Below, in pieces: positions 55,403 through 64,000 of a DNA stretch of 64,000 bases. The stretch is taken from positions 124,001 through 188,000 of the forward strand of contig JAPLKU010000012.1 of NCBI GenBank assembly GCA_026387935.1, given 5' to 3'. How positions within the stretch are numbered: the first letter of the stretch is position 1; every line of letters begins with the position of its first letter. A program made the translations under genes and the position numbers. The notes beneath the pieces were generated by a model. It did not search any database. It was not told the origin of the DNA and saw nothing but the letters and a program-made list of their open reading frames with translations. Source of the stretch: Gemmatimonadota bacterium (GTDB lineage: Bacteria > Gemmatimonadota > Gemmatimonadetes > Gemmatimonadales > Gemmatimonadaceae).

Positions 55403-56127
55403 ACCAGCCGGCTGGGCTGGGAGCGAGTCCCACCCTGGAACCTGTGGCCGAATTGGAGTCGATCGGCGTCACGGCGTTCACGACGACGCGCGCCCATGGG
55501 GATTTTTCGCTTGCCGTCCCCGACACCACGGAGGCCAACTCGCGGCGCTGGACTGAGCTCCAACGGTCCTTGGCTCCCACCGCAGCCGGTCTGATCAGCG
55601 CGCTGCAGGTGCACGGCGTGAGGATCGCCGAGCATTTGCAGCCGTTGGCCGGCTGGACTCGAATCGAAGGCGTCGATGCCCATGTGGTGCGGGCGCCGGC
55701 GTCTGCGGCGGCGGTCACGGTTGCGGACTGTGTCCCGGCGTTCGTCGCGCATCCATCAGGGAGCGTGGCGATGGTCCATGCCGGATGGCGTGGAACGGCT
55801 GCGCGAATCCTCGAGCAGGTGGTGGCGCGATTCGCTGAGCTGGGCCTGCCCGGCGGAGAACTGCACGTGCACCTCGGACCGGCGATCTGTGGACGCTGCT
55901 ACGAAGTCGGGCCCGACGTGTACGAGCAGTTGACCGGTTGGCAGACCACGCGTAACCGACACGTCGACCTTCGCGCGCTCTTGGCCGAACAAGCGAAGGC
56001 CGCAGGAGTCCGTCGTGTTTCCGTCAGCGTGTATTGCACGCGGTGCGACAATGACCGGTTCTACTCGCACCGAGCCGGGGATGCAGGGCGCCAGATTTCG
56101 GTTATTGCGTCTGGCGTACCGACCTGA
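55399..56127 (+). CDS. pgeF: Multicopper polyphenol oxidase/purine nucleosidase family (YfiH, PgeF)
   Basis: 242 aa from a GTG. YfiH motifs: [28 protein letters not shown] (Cys), [13 protein letters not shown] and [15 protein letters not shown] with [17 protein letters not shown]. These Cys/His residues bind zinc in family members. Reported roles are peptidoglycan editing (PgeF) and purine nucleoside phosphorolysis. Linkage to murA supports a cell-wall editing role. Confidence 0.9.
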   Translation: MNQPAGLGASPTLEPVAELESIGVTAFTTTRAHGDFSLAVPDTTEANSRRWTELQRSLAPTAAGLISALQVHGVRIAEHLQPLAGWTRIEGVDAHVVRAPASAAAVTVADCVPAFVAHPSGSVAMVHAGWRGTAARILEQVVARFAELGLPGGELHVHLGPAICGRCYEVGPDVYEQLTGWQTTRNRHVDLRALLAEQAKAAGVRRVSVSVYCTRCDNDRFYSHRAGDAGRQISVIASGVPT

Positions 56128-56135
56128 CCGGTCAG
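56124..56135. promoter_or_regulatory. Perfect 12-bp palindrome at the end of pgeF
   Basis: CTGACCGGTCAG overlaps the pgeF stop and ends 12 bases before the -35 box of the rimP promoter. It could be an operator of that promoter or a chance palindrome. Confidence 0.35.
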
Positions 56136-56147
56136 AGTTTATTTGGC

Positions 56148-56176
56148 TTGACGGGGCTCAGCCCGGCCCGTATTAT
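56148..56176 (+). promoter_or_regulatory. Near-consensus sigma70 promoter of the rimP-nusA-infB operon
   Basis: TTGACG, exactly 17 bases, TATTAT (5/6 in both boxes). A start near 56183 gives an 80-nt leader before rimP. This is the best promoter match in the window. It replaces the apparent TTG start that the frame alone would suggest for rimP. Confidence 0.75.
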
Positions 56177-56211
56177 TGAAAGGTCCGGCGGTACCAAGAA
56201 CGCTGGCGGGA

Positions 56212-56239
56212 TGTGGGGGAAGTTGCCCCACATTTTTTT
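56212..56239 (+). terminator. Intrinsic terminator in the rimP leader (attenuator candidate)
   Basis: TGTGGGG pairs with CCCCACA (7-bp stem, 7-base loop GAAGTTG) followed by seven Ts. It lies about 30 bases downstream of the predicted transcription start and 25 bases before the rimP GTG. A second hairpin CCGGCG/CGCTGG (56185-56206) sits just before it. It can stop transcripts from pgeF. It could also attenuate those from the rimP promoter. Confidence 0.85.
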
Positions 56240-56264
56240 GTCTCCGAAAAAACGCAGAATCAAC

Positions 56265-56741
56265 GTGAATAGCAGTTTGCAAGTCGTTGTAGAGAAAGAA
56301 CTTGACGCCATCGGATTCGATCTGGTGGACCTCAGGATCGGCGGGAGCAAGTCTCGGCCGGTGCTGGACGTCCGGATTGACCGGAGGGATGGCGAAAAGG
56401 TACAGGTCGGTGATTGTGCGCGAGCCTCGCGCGCGATTGAGGCGAATCTCGACACGAACCCTGGTCTCATCGACGGGCGGTACGTGTTGGAAGTGTCGTC
56501 GCCGGGGCTCGAACGTCCACTGAGGACCTTGAAGGATTGGACGCGGTTCGTTGGGCGTCGCGCCACGTTGAAGAGTGCGCGATTCGCGGCGGTCGGCGGA
56601 CACGTTGAAGTGGAAATCGTCTCGACGAACGAACGCGATGACGATCCGAAAGTGATGGTGCGGGACCAACAAGGCACAGAACACGAGTTGGCGTTGGCGG
56701 AAATCGAGCAGGCCCGCCTCGCCGTTCATTGGCAAACCTGA
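56265..56741 (+). CDS. rimP: Ribosome maturation factor RimP
   Basis: 158 aa from a GTG (MNSSLQVVVEKELDAIG); an upstream TTG coincides with the -35 box and is rejected. The two-domain RimP pattern is visible: GFDLVDLRIGGSKSRPVLDVRIDR, then YVLEVSSPGLERPLR and C-terminal beta barrel. RimP helps 30S maturation around S19. It leads nusA with a gap of 11 bases, the standard rimP-nusA order. Confidence 0.92.
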   Translation: MNSSLQVVVEKELDAIGFDLVDLRIGGSKSRPVLDVRIDRRDGEKVQVGDCARASRAIEANLDTNPGLIDGRYVLEVSSPGLERPLRTLKDWTRFVGRRATLKSARFAAVGGHVEVEIVSTNERDDDPKVMVRDQQGTEHELALAEIEQARLAVHWQT

Positions 56742-56752
56742 GGCGTTCCTCG

Positions 56753-58132
56753 ATGGCCGGTTCAGCGGAAATCCTGACAGCGATTCGCGAGCTCGCGAAC
56801 TTGAAACAGATCGAACGCGGGGAGCTCACTGAGCTTCTCCGCGACGGTATTCATGCGGCGCTCGCAAAAAAGCATGGTCCCACAGTGCAGGCCGAAGTCA
56901 CGGTCGAGGAGGATCGCGGTGAAATCCGCATCGTCCTGCTCAAGACGGTGGTTGACACCGTCGTCGAAGACCCGGCCGCGCAGATTACGCTCGAGGAAGC
57001 GCGCTACGAGGACCCGGAGTACGAAGTCGGCGACGTGATGGAAATCCCGGTCGACTTCGCCGAGTTCGGGCGGTCCGCGGTACAGGCGGCCAAACAGCGC
57101 ATCATTCAGCGTGTCCGTGAAGGCGAGCGCACGAAAATCCGTGACGAGTTCGCGGGCCGCGTGGGTGACCTCCTCTCGGGCGAAATCCAGCAGATCGAGC
57201 GCGGCAAGATTGTCGTCATGCTCAACAAGTTCCGCGAAGCCGAAGCGGTCATCCCGTATCGCGAACAGAATCACCGCGAGTCGTACAAGCAGGGTGAACC
57301 GATTCGCGCCGTGCTCAAGAAGATCGAAGAAACGCCCAAGGGACCACGTCTCGTGCTCTCGCGCGGCGACGCGTTGTTCGTGAAGGCCCTCTTCCGCCTT
57401 GAAGTGCCGGAACTACAGCAGGGCATCGTTGAAATCCGTGCGGCCGCCCGCGAAGTGGGCAGCCGCACGAAGATCGCGGTGTTCTCGCGCGACGAAGCGA
57501 TTGATCCGGTCGGCGCGTGTGTTGGCGTAAAGGGTTCGCGCGTGCAGACGGTCGTGCAGGAACTTGGCGGAGAGCGCATCGATATCGTGCCCTGGTCGTC
57601 GGATCCGGAACGTTTCGCACGGCTGGCGCTCGCGCCGGCCAAAGTGGCCCGAGTCTTCAGTGACGCCGCGACCAAGACGATTCAGGCGATCGTGGACGAA
57701 GACCAACTCTCGCTGGCCATCGGCCGCAACGGACAAAACGTACGGCTCGCGTCAGAACTGACCGAATGGAAGATCGACCTGTACTCGAGTCGGGAATGGC
57801 TTGAGCGCGGCGGTGAAGTCCCGCTCTTTCAGCCGCTGCCGGAAGAGGAAAGCGTCGAAGCTGATCAGGGTGGCGGTGACGTCAAGCTCGGCGATCTCGA
57901 GGGACTGCCGCCGGCAACGGTGGCGGTGCTTGAGGCAGGCGGATATCGCACGCTCAACGACATCATCGATCTCGAAAAGGAAGACTTCATCCGGCTTCCG
58001 GGTATCGCGCCGGAAGAGGCGGATCGCATTATGAAGATGATCAACGAACTGACCGACGACGGCGCGGACGCCGCCGCTCAGGCCGCCGCTCAAGTCGAAG
58101 GCGCAGCTGAAGGCACGGAGCAGGGTGCCTGA
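56753..58132 (+). CDS. nusA: Transcription termination/antitermination protein NusA
   Basis: 459 aa from ATG MAGSAEILTAIRELANL; a TTG eight codons earlier overlaps rimP. N-terminal domain, S1 domain (IQQIERGKIVVML, EAVIPYREQNHRE), KH domains (VGVKGSRVQTVVQELGGERIDI and LAIGRNGQNVRLAS), then a C-terminal helix-hairpin-helix module (LEAGGYRTLNDIIDLEKED). Only one acidic/HhH repeat is seen, not the two AR repeats of E. coli. It controls pausing, termination and antitermination. It may autoregulate its operon. Confidence 0.95.
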   Translation: MAGSAEILTAIRELANLKQIERGELTELLRDGIHAALAKKHGPTVQAEVTVEEDRGEIRIVLLKTVVDTVVEDPAAQITLEEARYEDPEYEVGDVMEIPVDFAEFGRSAVQAAKQRIIQRVREGERTKIRDEFAGRVGDLLSGEIQQIERGKIVVMLNKFREAEAVIPYREQNHRESYKQGEPIRAVLKKIEETPKGPRLVLSRGDALFVKALFRLEVPELQQGIVEIRAAAREVGSRTKIAVFSRDEAIDPVGACVGVKGSRVQTVVQELGGERIDIVPWSSDPERFARLALAPAKVARVFSDAATKTIQAIVDEDQLSLAIGRNGQNVRLASELTEWKIDLYSSREWLERGGEVPLFQPLPEEESVEADQGGGDVKLGDLEGLPPATVAVLEAGGYRTLNDIIDLEKEDFIRLPGIAPEEADRIMKMINELTDDGADAAAQAAAQVEGAAEGTEQGA

Positions 58133-58481
58133 TTCGCAGGACGTCGCCGCCGGTGCATTGACCGCGGCGCAGTGGAAGAAGGTGTCGGCGTTGTTGGGGC
58201 TTGGAGTCCGTGCCCGCACTGCAGTGGTGGGCGTTGAGCTCGTACGGGGCGCAGCGCAGAAGGGCACGGTGGCACTCGCGGTCGTAGCGGACGATGCGTC
58301 CGTGAACAGCCTCGACAAAGTGGTGCCGATGCTCAGGGCAAAAAGGATCGCGATGGTGAATGGCGTGACGGCGCAGCAACTGGGCGCCGCGGTCGGACGG
58401 GAAACCACGGCGGTCGTCGCAGTGGTGGACGAAGCGCTGGCACGCGGCATTCGCGGGGCACTCGCCTCGTCGGCCTCGTGA
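58125..58481 (+). CDS. L7Ae/L30e-family ribosomal protein (YlxQ-like)
   Basis: 118 aa from a GTG 8 bases before the nusA stop. The sequence WKKVSALLGLGVRARTAVVG and VALAVVADDAS fit the L7Ae/L30e RNA-binding fold. YlxQ-type proteins normally follow ylxR in nusA-ylxR-ylxQ-infB. Here no ylxR frame exists between nusA and this gene, so ylxR is missing or displaced. Confidence 0.85.
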   Translation: MPDSQDVAAGALTAAQWKKVSALLGLGVRARTAVVGVELVRGAAQKGTVALAVVADDASVNSLDKVVPMLRAKRIAMVNGVTAQQLGAAVGRETTAVVAVVDEALARGIRGALASSAS

Positions 58482-58500
58482 CAGCACAACGGAGGATGGG

Positions 58501-61392
58501 GTGTCAACAAAGCTTCGCGTAACGGATCTGGCATCTGAATTCGGCATCTCGAGCGAGGACGTCGTGGCTATGCTGCGATCACTTGAGGTGGTCGTGCGCA
58601 GCCACATCACCCCGCTAACGGATGAACAGGTGGCGCGCGCCCGGACACGCTGGGAGCGCGAGAAGCGCACCCGCGCCGCCGCTTCGGCCACGCCGGCAGC
58701 TGCTCCAGCGCGCCGACGCCGTACGACTGGCGCAGAACCGGCCGCCGCTGCAGAACCGACAGCCGCTACAGAACTGTCAGCCGCTGCTGAACCGGCAGTC
58801 GCTGCCGATCCGTCACTGAAGGTGGTCACGGCAACGGCGAAGGCCGCGGATCCAGCCAAGCCCGCTGCGAAGACAAAGAGCGCCAAGGCCAAGGCCGTCG
58901 TCGAAGTGCCGCTGGCCCTGGAAGCCGATGCGAAGGCCGCAGCGACAACGCGCCGCCGAAAGGCCGCGCCGGTGCCGATTGAAGTGGCCCCTGAACCGAT
59001 TGCCGCGCCTGTCGCCGCGCCTGTATCGGTATCGCCGGTCGCGGCGCCTGTCTCGGTATCGCCGGTCGCCGCGCCTGTTTCAGTGCCGCGCGCCGCTGCA
59101 CCCGAAGTACCGGCGCCAGTCGCCGCGCCGATCTCGGTATCGCCGGTCGCCGTTGCTCCACCGAGTGCTCCACCGGTCGATCCGCCAGCTCGCCAGGCAC
59201 CGCCGCCGATGCAGCAGACATTCTCGTCGGCACCTTCCGCATTGTCGCGTCCGCGTCCGCGCCCAGTCGTGCCGGGTGCGCCACGTCAGCGTCCTCAGAG
59301 CGGTGGCAACCTGCCGTTCCCGCCACGCCCAATTGCGTCGGCGTCGCCCGGCGTGCCGGGTGGTGGCGCCCGTCGCGACGATCGAAGTGGCTCGGGTCGT
59401 AGTGGCCCGCCCGGCCCCATCAGCGGACCGATGCCCTCCAGCGGAGCCCGTCGCCGCAAGGGCAAGCGCGGTGCGGTGGATCAGGAAGCCGTATCGGCAA
59501 ACATCTTCCGGACGATGAAGCAGATGACGGGTGGACCGGCCAAGCGCCGCCGCCTTGATGAAGTCGATCGTGACGAGCTCGATGCGATTCGCGCCGCCGC
59601 GGCAGAAGTGGAGAAGAAACTCGTCCGCGTGAATGAGTTCATCACCGTCAGCGAACTCGCGGGCATCTTGAAGATTCCCGCGACGCAGATCGTCAGCTTC
59701 GCGTTCAAGCATCTCGGTCTGATGGTCACGATCAATCAGCGCCTCGACTTTGACCAGATCGAACTGATCGCGTCGGAGTTCGGCTACAACGCCGTACGCG
59801 AGCAGGAATACGCGGCGTCGGTTGAAGAAGCGCCTGTCGATCTTCCGGAGACGCTGAAGTCGCGTCCGCCGGTGGTCACGATCATGGGCCACGTCGACCA
59901 CGGCAAGACGTCACTCCTCGACTACATCCGCAAGGCGAATGTGGTCGCGGGCGAAGCCGGCGGTATCACGCAGCACATCGGCGCGTATCACGTCACGACG
60001 GAAAGTGGTAAGCAAGTCACCTTTCTCGACACGCCGGGCCACGAAGCCTTCACGGCCATGCGCGCCCGCGGAGCACAGGTCACAGATATTGTCGTCCTTG
60101 TTGTCGCGGCCGATGACTCCGTCATGCCGCAAACGATCGAGGCGATCTCGCACGCCAAGAATGCGGGCGTGCCGATCATCCTCGCCATCAACAAGATTGA
60201 CCTTCCCGCGGCGAACGCGATGAAGGTGAAGCAGGAGCTGCTCCAGCACGGCGTCGTGCTCGAAGAGTTCGGCGGCCAGACGCTGCATTCGGAAATCAGC
60301 GCGAAGAAGGGAACGAACGTCAGCACGCTGCTCGACCAGATTCTACTGCAGGCCGAAATCCTCGACCTCAAGGCCAATCCGGACCGCAAGGCTACGGGCG
60401 CTGTCGTCGAAGCGCAGCTCGACGCCGGCAAGGGGCCCGTCGCGACCGTGCTCGTCGAGAATGGTACGCTGCATGTCGGTGACGATTTTATCTGCGGTCT
60501 CTTCGCGGGTCGCGTGCGCGCGCTCCTCGACGAACGCGGAAAGGCCGTGAAAGACGCGGGGCCGGCGGTGCCGGTGCAGGTCCTCGGCATGAGCGGAGTG
60601 CCAATGGCCGGCGATCAGTTCCTCGTCGTTGAAGACTCGATGAAGGCGCGCGAAATCGCGCAGACGCGCGAGCGTCTGGACCGCGAGGCCAAGAGCCGGC
60701 GCACCGCGAAAGGTGCGGTGTCGCTCGAAGACTTCATGGCGCACGCGGCAAGCGGCGAACGTCGCACGCTCAAGCTCGTCATCAAGGCAGACCAGGGCGG
60801 TCCGGCGGAAGCGCTGGCCGACGCGCTGGCGGCACTCTCCACCAGCGAAGTCGCAGTCGAAGTGCTGCAGCGCGCCGTTGGCGCCATCACCGAAGGCGAC
60901 ATCCTGCTCGCCAAGGCATCCGGCGCGATCATTATTGGCTTCCACGTGCGCCCGGATAACAAGGCGCGCTCGGCGGCGGATCGTGAGGGCGTCGACGTTC
61001 GCCTCTATAAGATCATCTACGAGGCGGTCGCCGATGTGCGCGCGGCGCTCGAAGGCATGCTGCGCCCGGAAGAGAAGGAAATCATCCTCGGCGAAGCAGA
61101 AGTTCGTGAAGTGTTCAAGGTGTCGAAGATTGGCACCATTGCCGGCTGCCACGTGCGCAGCGGCAACATCAACCGGCAGGGCCGCATTCGCGTCATTCGC
61201 GACGGCAAGGAAGTCTACGAGGGCGCGATCGCGTCGCTTCGCCGCTTCAAGGACGACGTCAAGGACGTGAAGGACGGCTTCGAATGCGGTATCGGTGTTG
61301 AGAACTTCAACGACCTGAAAGTCGGTGACATGCTCGAGTGCTACAAGAAGGAAAGTGTGGCGCGCACCCTTCAGTCGGCCACAGCCAGCTGA
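58501..61392 (+). CDS. infB: Translation initiation factor IF-2
   Basis: 963 aa from a GTG with a GGAGG site. Residues 1-60 are an IF2-N domain ([19 protein letters not shown]), followed by a long Ala/Pro/Lys-rich linker with repeats. A second IF2-N ([19 protein letters not shown]) precedes the G domain: [21 protein letters not shown] and domains II-IV. IF-2 brings fMet-tRNA to the 30S. Length is at the long end because of the linker. The order nusA-L7Ae-infB-rbfA-truB is conserved. Confidence 0.98.
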   Translation: MSTKLRVTDLASEFGISSEDVVAMLRSLEVVVRSHITPLTDEQVARARTRWEREKRTRAAASATPAAAPARRRRTTGAEPAAAAEPTAATELSAAAEPAVAADPSLKVVTATAKAADPAKPAAKTKSAKAKAVVEVPLALEADAKAAATTRRRKAAPVPIEVAPEPIAAPVAAPVSVSPVAAPVSVSPVAAPVSVPRAAAPEVPAPVAAPISVSPVAVAPPSAPPVDPPARQAPPPMQQTFSSAPSALSRPRPRPVVPGAPRQRPQSGGNLPFPPRPIASASPGVPGGGARRDDRSGSGRSGPPGPISGPMPSSGARRRKGKRGAVDQEAVSANIFRTMKQMTGGPAKRRRLDEVDRDELDAIRAAAAEVEKKLVRVNEFITVSELAGILKIPATQIVSFAFKHLGLMVTINQRLDFDQIELIASEFGYNAVREQEYAASVEEAPVDLPETLKSRPPVVTIMGHVDHGKTSLLDYIRKANVVAGEAGGITQHIGAYHVTTESGKQVTFLDTPGHEAFTAMRARGAQVTDIVVLVVAADDSVMPQTIEAISHAKNAGVPIILAINKIDLPAANAMKVKQELLQHGVVLEEFGGQTLHSEISAKKGTNVSTLLDQILLQAEILDLKANPDRKATGAVVEAQLDAGKGPVATVLVENGTLHVGDDFICGLFAGRVRALLDERGKAVKDAGPAVPVQVLGMSGVPMAGDQFLVVEDSMKAREIAQTRERLDREAKSRRTAKGAVSLEDFMAHAASGERRTLKLVIKADQGGPAEALADALAALSTSEVAVEVLQRAVGAITEGDILLAKASGAIIIGFHVRPDNKARSAADREGVDVRLYKIIYEAVADVRAALEGMLRPEEKEIILGEAEVREVFKVSKIGTIAGCHVRSGNINRQGRIRVIRDGKEVYEGAIASLRRFKDDVKDVKDGFECGIGVENFNDLKVGDMLECYKKESVARTLQSATAS
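59017..59151 (+). repeat. 27-bp tandem repeat in the infB linker
   Basis: The linker contains repeats of APVSVSPVA (27 bp each): two exact tandem copies (59017-59070), a shortened copy (APVSVP) from 59071, and a variant APISVSPVA at 59125-59151. The codons are nearly identical, so slippage or unequal crossing-over is likely. It probably varies in copy number between strains. Confidence 0.8.
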
Positions 61393-61413
61393 TCGGAGCG
61401 TGCAAGGGTTCCC

Positions 61414-61818
61414 ATGCCGCCGCGTGACACGAGGCGCCCCGACCGCGTAGCTGAAGCGGTACGCGAGGAAATCGCGACCATCCTGACGGAAGGGGTGAAG
61501 GATCCGCGTGTCACCGGGTTTATCACCGTGACCGCCGTCGAGATGACGCGCGACCTGGCCGAAGCGGTGGTCTTTGTCAGTATCTACGCCGAGGAACCGG
61601 CGCGCAGCACCACGCTCGAGGGCCTCCAGTCCGTCGGCACCATGATGCGTTCGCGGATCGGCCGGGCGCTGCGCTTGCGTCTCGCACCGCGTCTCACCTT
61701 CAAAATCGACGAAAGCGTGGCGCGCGCCGCCCGTATTGAGGCGCTGCTCAGCAGTGTCCGGCCGGTCGATGCACCGGCGCCCAATAGCGGAAAGACTCCT
61801 GGCGCCGCCGCCGATTGA
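61414..61818 (+). CDS. rbfA: Ribosome-binding factor A
   Basis: 134 aa. KH-like fold with [26 protein letters not shown] and [22 protein letters not shown]. RbfA matures the 5' end of 16S rRNA and is needed in cold. Its 3' end overlaps truB by 50 bases, and a low-complexity tail follows. Confidence 0.95.
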   Translation: MPPRDTRRPDRVAEAVREEIATILTEGVKDPRVTGFITVTAVEMTRDLAEAVVFVSIYAEEPARSTTLEGLQSVGTMMRSRIGRALRLRLAPRLTFKIDESVARAARIEALLSSVRPVDAPAPNSGKTPGAAAD

Positions 61819-62701
61819 CGGCCTGCTACTCGTCGATAAACCGGCGGGTATCTCGTCACACGATGTGGTCTCCGTCGCCCGGCGTGCGCTCGGCGAAAAA
61901 CGGATTGGACATGCGGGCACGCTTGATCCTTTTGCCACCGGCCTGCTCGTCTTACTCGTGGGCCGAGCGACGCGATTGCTCCAGCATCTGCCGCACGAAC
62001 CCAAACGCTACGACGCCATCGTACGCTTCGGCTTTGAAACCGAAACGGAAGACCTCGGCGGTGCCGTGAGTCGCGAGGCTCCGCTGCCGACCGTCGAGTC
62101 GCTGGAACTGGCGCGCGGTCCGCTCGTCGGTGATATCGAGCAGGTGCCGCCCGCCTACTCCGCCAAGCGTGTGGATGGCTCGCGCGCGTACAAACTCGCG
62201 CGACAGGGAATCGCACCAGTGCTGGCCCCAAGTCGGGTGCACATCAACTCGATTGACCTCAGCGATTTTGATTGCGATGCGGCTGGCGCCGTGGTGCGCT
62301 GCCGCATGCGGGTGGCCTGTGGTGGTGGCACTTACGTGCGCTCGCTTGCACGCGATCTGGCGCGCGCGGCCGGGAGCGCCGCTCACCTGGAGTCGCTTCG
62401 CCGAACTGAGTCAGGCCCATTCTCCGTGGCAAACGCCGTGAGTGTGGAAGCGCTCAAGGCCGGGGCAAAAGCGCTGCGTCCACCGGTTGATGCGCTCCCA
62501 GGGTATTCCCGCCAACACCTGACCTCCGACGAGGTGGCCCGCATCGTCCGCGGCATTGATGTTGCCGCATCCGTGCCGGGGGCCTACGCGGCCCTCCTTG
62601 GCGGCGACCTCGGATCCGAGGCGCTCGTGGCGTTTGCGGAGCGCCGCACGTCGGAACTGGGTGAACGGTGGCAGCCGCGCGTCGTCATGCATGAAGCCTG
62701 A
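61769..62701 (+). CDS. truB: tRNA pseudouridine(55) synthase TruB
   Basis: 310 aa from [14 protein letters not shown], overlapping rbfA. Motifs: [31 protein letters not shown] with the catalytic Asp, [19 protein letters not shown], and [14 protein letters not shown]. It makes psi-55 in the T loop of tRNAs. It overlaps ribF by 11 bases. Confidence 0.95.
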   Translation: MHRRPIAERLLAPPPIDGLLLVDKPAGISSHDVVSVARRALGEKRIGHAGTLDPFATGLLVLLVGRATRLLQHLPHEPKRYDAIVRFGFETETEDLGGAVSREAPLPTVESLELARGPLVGDIEQVPPAYSAKRVDGSRAYKLARQGIAPVLAPSRVHINSIDLSDFDCDAAGAVVRCRMRVACGGGTYVRSLARDLARAAGSAAHLESLRRTESGPFSVANAVSVEALKAGAKALRPPVDALPGYSRQHLTSDEVARIVRGIDVAASVPGAYAALLGGDLGSEALVAFAERRTSELGERWQPRVVMHEA

Positions 62702-63620
62702 CACCGCAACGGCCCGCCCGAGCATCGTGACCGTCGGAACGTTCGACGGTGTGCACCGCGGCCATCGGCTGGTCCTCGATCGACTCGCCGAGGCCGCACG
62801 GAAGCGGGATCTTCGCGCGATCCTCGTGACCTTTGAGCCGCATCCGTTGACGGTGGTCAATCCGCCGTCGGCGCCGCGGCTGCTCAGCGCCGGTGATGAA
62901 AAAACGGAATCGCTCGCGGCAACGGGCCTCGACGAAGTGGCGGTCGTCCCGTTCACCACGGCGCTGGCTTCGTACAAAGCCGAGCAGTTCGTCGACCTGG
63001 TCTTGATCAAACGATTTGGCATGCGGGAGCTGTTCATAGGGCATGACCATGGGTTTGGCCGCGGGCGCTCGGGAAGTGCTGCGATGCTCGCACAGCTCGG
63101 ATCGATCCGCGGTTTTGGTGTTCACGTTGTTCCGCCCGTTGATGGACGGGATGGAAACCCCGTTTCCTCCACAGCCATCCGCCGCGCGATCTCCGATGGC
63201 GACCTCGCTCGCGCCGCGGATGGCCTGGGCCGACCGTATTCGATCTCAGGACGGGTCATTCACGGCGATTCACGCGGGGCGGACCTTGGTTTTCGAACGG
63301 TGAACCTTGGCGAACCCGCCGCCGAAAAGCTGCTTCCGCCGGACGGCGTCTACGCGGTCGCCGCGCAGACCCCCACGGGCCGGTTTGGTGGCATGATGAA
63401 CCTTGGTGGTCGTCCAACCTTCGGCGACGAGCGCCGGACCATCGAAGCGCACCTCTTTGATGCGCATGGGAACTGGTACGGCAGCCGAGTTCGGCTTGAT
63501 GTCATCGCCCGGATACGGGATATCCAGCGATTTTCAGGCCCCGAGGAGCTGACCCGCCAGCTTCGCCGCGACGAAGAGTCAGCACGGATCATCCTGGCCC
63601 GAAACCGGGCCGGTCTCTGA
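62691..63620 (+). CDS. ribF: Bifunctional riboflavin kinase/FAD synthetase
   Basis: 309 aa from [15 protein letters not shown]-terminal FAD synthetase: VTVGTFDGVHRGHR, TFEPHPLTVV and SSTAIRRAISDG. C-terminal riboflavin kinase: GDSRGADLGFRTVNLG and PPDGVYAV. It makes FMN then FAD from riboflavin. It ends the rimP-to-ribF transcription unit; truB-ribF order is typical. Confidence 0.95.
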   Translation: MKPDTATARPSIVTVGTFDGVHRGHRLVLDRLAEAARKRDLRAILVTFEPHPLTVVNPPSAPRLLSAGDEKTESLAATGLDEVAVVPFTTALASYKAEQFVDLVLIKRFGMRELFIGHDHGFGRGRSGSAAMLAQLGSIRGFGVHVVPPVDGRDGNPVSSTAIRRAISDGDLARAADGLGRPYSISGRVIHGDSRGADLGFRTVNLGEPAAEKLLPPDGVYAVAAQTPTGRFGGMMNLGGRPTFGDERRTIEAHLFDAHGNWYGSRVRLDVIARIRDIQRFSGPEELTRQLRRDEESARIILARNRAGL

Positions 63621-63654
63621 CCGCAGGCAAAGCGTTGTCAGGCCACAAGATCGC

Positions 63655-63684
63655 TTGACCCGAGCCTGCGCAAACGGCTAGACT
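63655..63684 (+). promoter_or_regulatory. Candidate secD promoter
   Basis: TTGACC, 18 bases, TAGACT (5/6 and 4/6) in the 105-base gap between ribF and secD. It gives a leader of about 35 nt. Confidence 0.45.
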
Positions 63685-63725
63685 TATTGTTTGCCCTCAA
63701 CTGACCCTTTTTCGCGTCTGACAGC

Positions 63726-64000
63726 ATGTCAAACCTGAAGTACCGCATTGCGCTGATCATCGGGCTCGTGGCGCTCTCGATTGGCGCACTCGTCCCGCGC
63801 ACCGTCATCGAGCGCGTTAAGCGATCTGACGGTTCCATCGGCTTCGACACCGTGAAGCGCGTGCCGCTCAAGCGCGGCCTCGACCTTCAGGGTGGCATGC
63901 ACTTGACGCTCGAGCCTGACGAGTCCAAGGCCGTCATCACCGACAAAGCGGGCGCAATTGACCGCGCCCTCAAAGTCGTGCGCACGCGCATCGACGAGTT
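63726..64000 (+). CDS. secD: Protein translocase subunit SecD, 5' part
   Basis: The first 91 codons start with an [22 protein letters not shown], giving TM1. The periplasmic domain follows with [19 protein letters not shown], the SecD P1 hallmark. SecD with SecF uses the proton gradient to finish Sec translocation. The gene runs off the window. secF would be expected next. Confidence 0.95.
   Translation, partial: MSNLKYRIALIIGLVALSIGALVPRTVIERVKRSDGSIGFDTVKRVPLKRGLDLQGGMHLTLEPDESKAVITDKAGAIDRALKVVRTRIDE

Noticed and set aside
56148-56264. TTG start for rimP 39 codons upstream
   Set aside because: That TTG is the first three bases of the -35 box and the extension would span the terminator; the GTG at 56265 gives the canonical RimP N-terminus.
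60343-62004. 553-aa minus-strand frame over infB, rbfA and truB
   Set aside because: Spans three well recognised genes on the opposite strand; composition is shadow-like.

Overview
This is a 64 kb, GC-rich, gene-dense bacterial chromosome segment. It holds almost only core housekeeping operons on both strands, with many 4-bp ATGA/GTGA gene overlaps. I see no insertion sequence, prophage, integrase, CRISPR array or rRNA. The gene set suggests a Gemmatimonadota-like, diderm, soil or freshwater bacterium: exported DUF1552 and DUF1592/cytochrome proteins, a MoxR-Bat operon with fused Bat proteins, BshA, GatCAB, a GlmU-like sugar-nucleotide protein and PyrR-PyrB-PyrC. This placement is an inference from gene content, not from a database search.

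Layout. 1-4077 (minus): an exported c-type cytochrome/DUF1592 protein, a Tat-exported DUF1552 protein and the start of an ankyrin-repeat protein. 4.1-7.6 kb: an exported HpcH/HpaI-aldolase-like protein, a SnoaL/NTF2-like protein, an exported rhodanese and a HisA-like protein lacking two catalytic aspartates. 7.7-13.1 kb: clpB, a lipoprotein metalloprotease and tadA. 13.3-13.7 kb: two tRNA-Ser genes. 14-16.8 kb: GT87, YdjC-family deacetylase and GT2, a possible polyprenyl-phosphate amino-sugar pathway. 16.9-21.4 kb: pyrR-pyrB-pyrC, a class II aldolase and a coiled-coil zinc-ribbon protein. 21.5-24.6 kb: rpsT, then a site-2 protease, scpA, scpB and rluB. 24.7-32.3 kb: moxR, DUF58, a BatD-like gene, batA, a batB/batC fusion and a batD/batE fusion. 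32.4-38.5 kb: mutL-miaA-bshA-uppP-birA-coaX. 38.6-40.8 kb: groES-groEL under a CIRCE operator. 40.8-44.6 kb (minus): roadblock, response regulator, mannose-1-phosphate guanylyltransferase, GlmU-like protein and MBL hydrolase. 44.7-53.1 kb: an unknown protein, serS, a sensor kinase, pcrA/uvrD and gatC-gatA-gatB. 53.1-56.1 kb: an exported phospholipase-C-like protein (minus), then murA and pgeF. 56.1-64 kb: rimP-nusA-L7Ae-infB-rbfA-truB-ribF and the start of secD.

The most interesting points are these. (i) A GT2/YdjC/GT87 trio resembles the Francisella FlmF2-NaxD-FlmK lipid A amino-sugar pathway. (ii) MurA has Asp in place of the fosfomycin-reactive Cys. (iii) The HisA-like protein has Val8 and Gln170 where family members have catalytic Asp. 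(iv) A near-consensus promoter is followed about 30 nt later by an intrinsic terminator in the rimP-nusA-infB leader. (v) The DUF1592-DUF1552-ankyrin export cluster lacks an assigned function. No single island stands out as a wholly new system. The novelty lies in unusual versions of core genes and in small regulatory structures.
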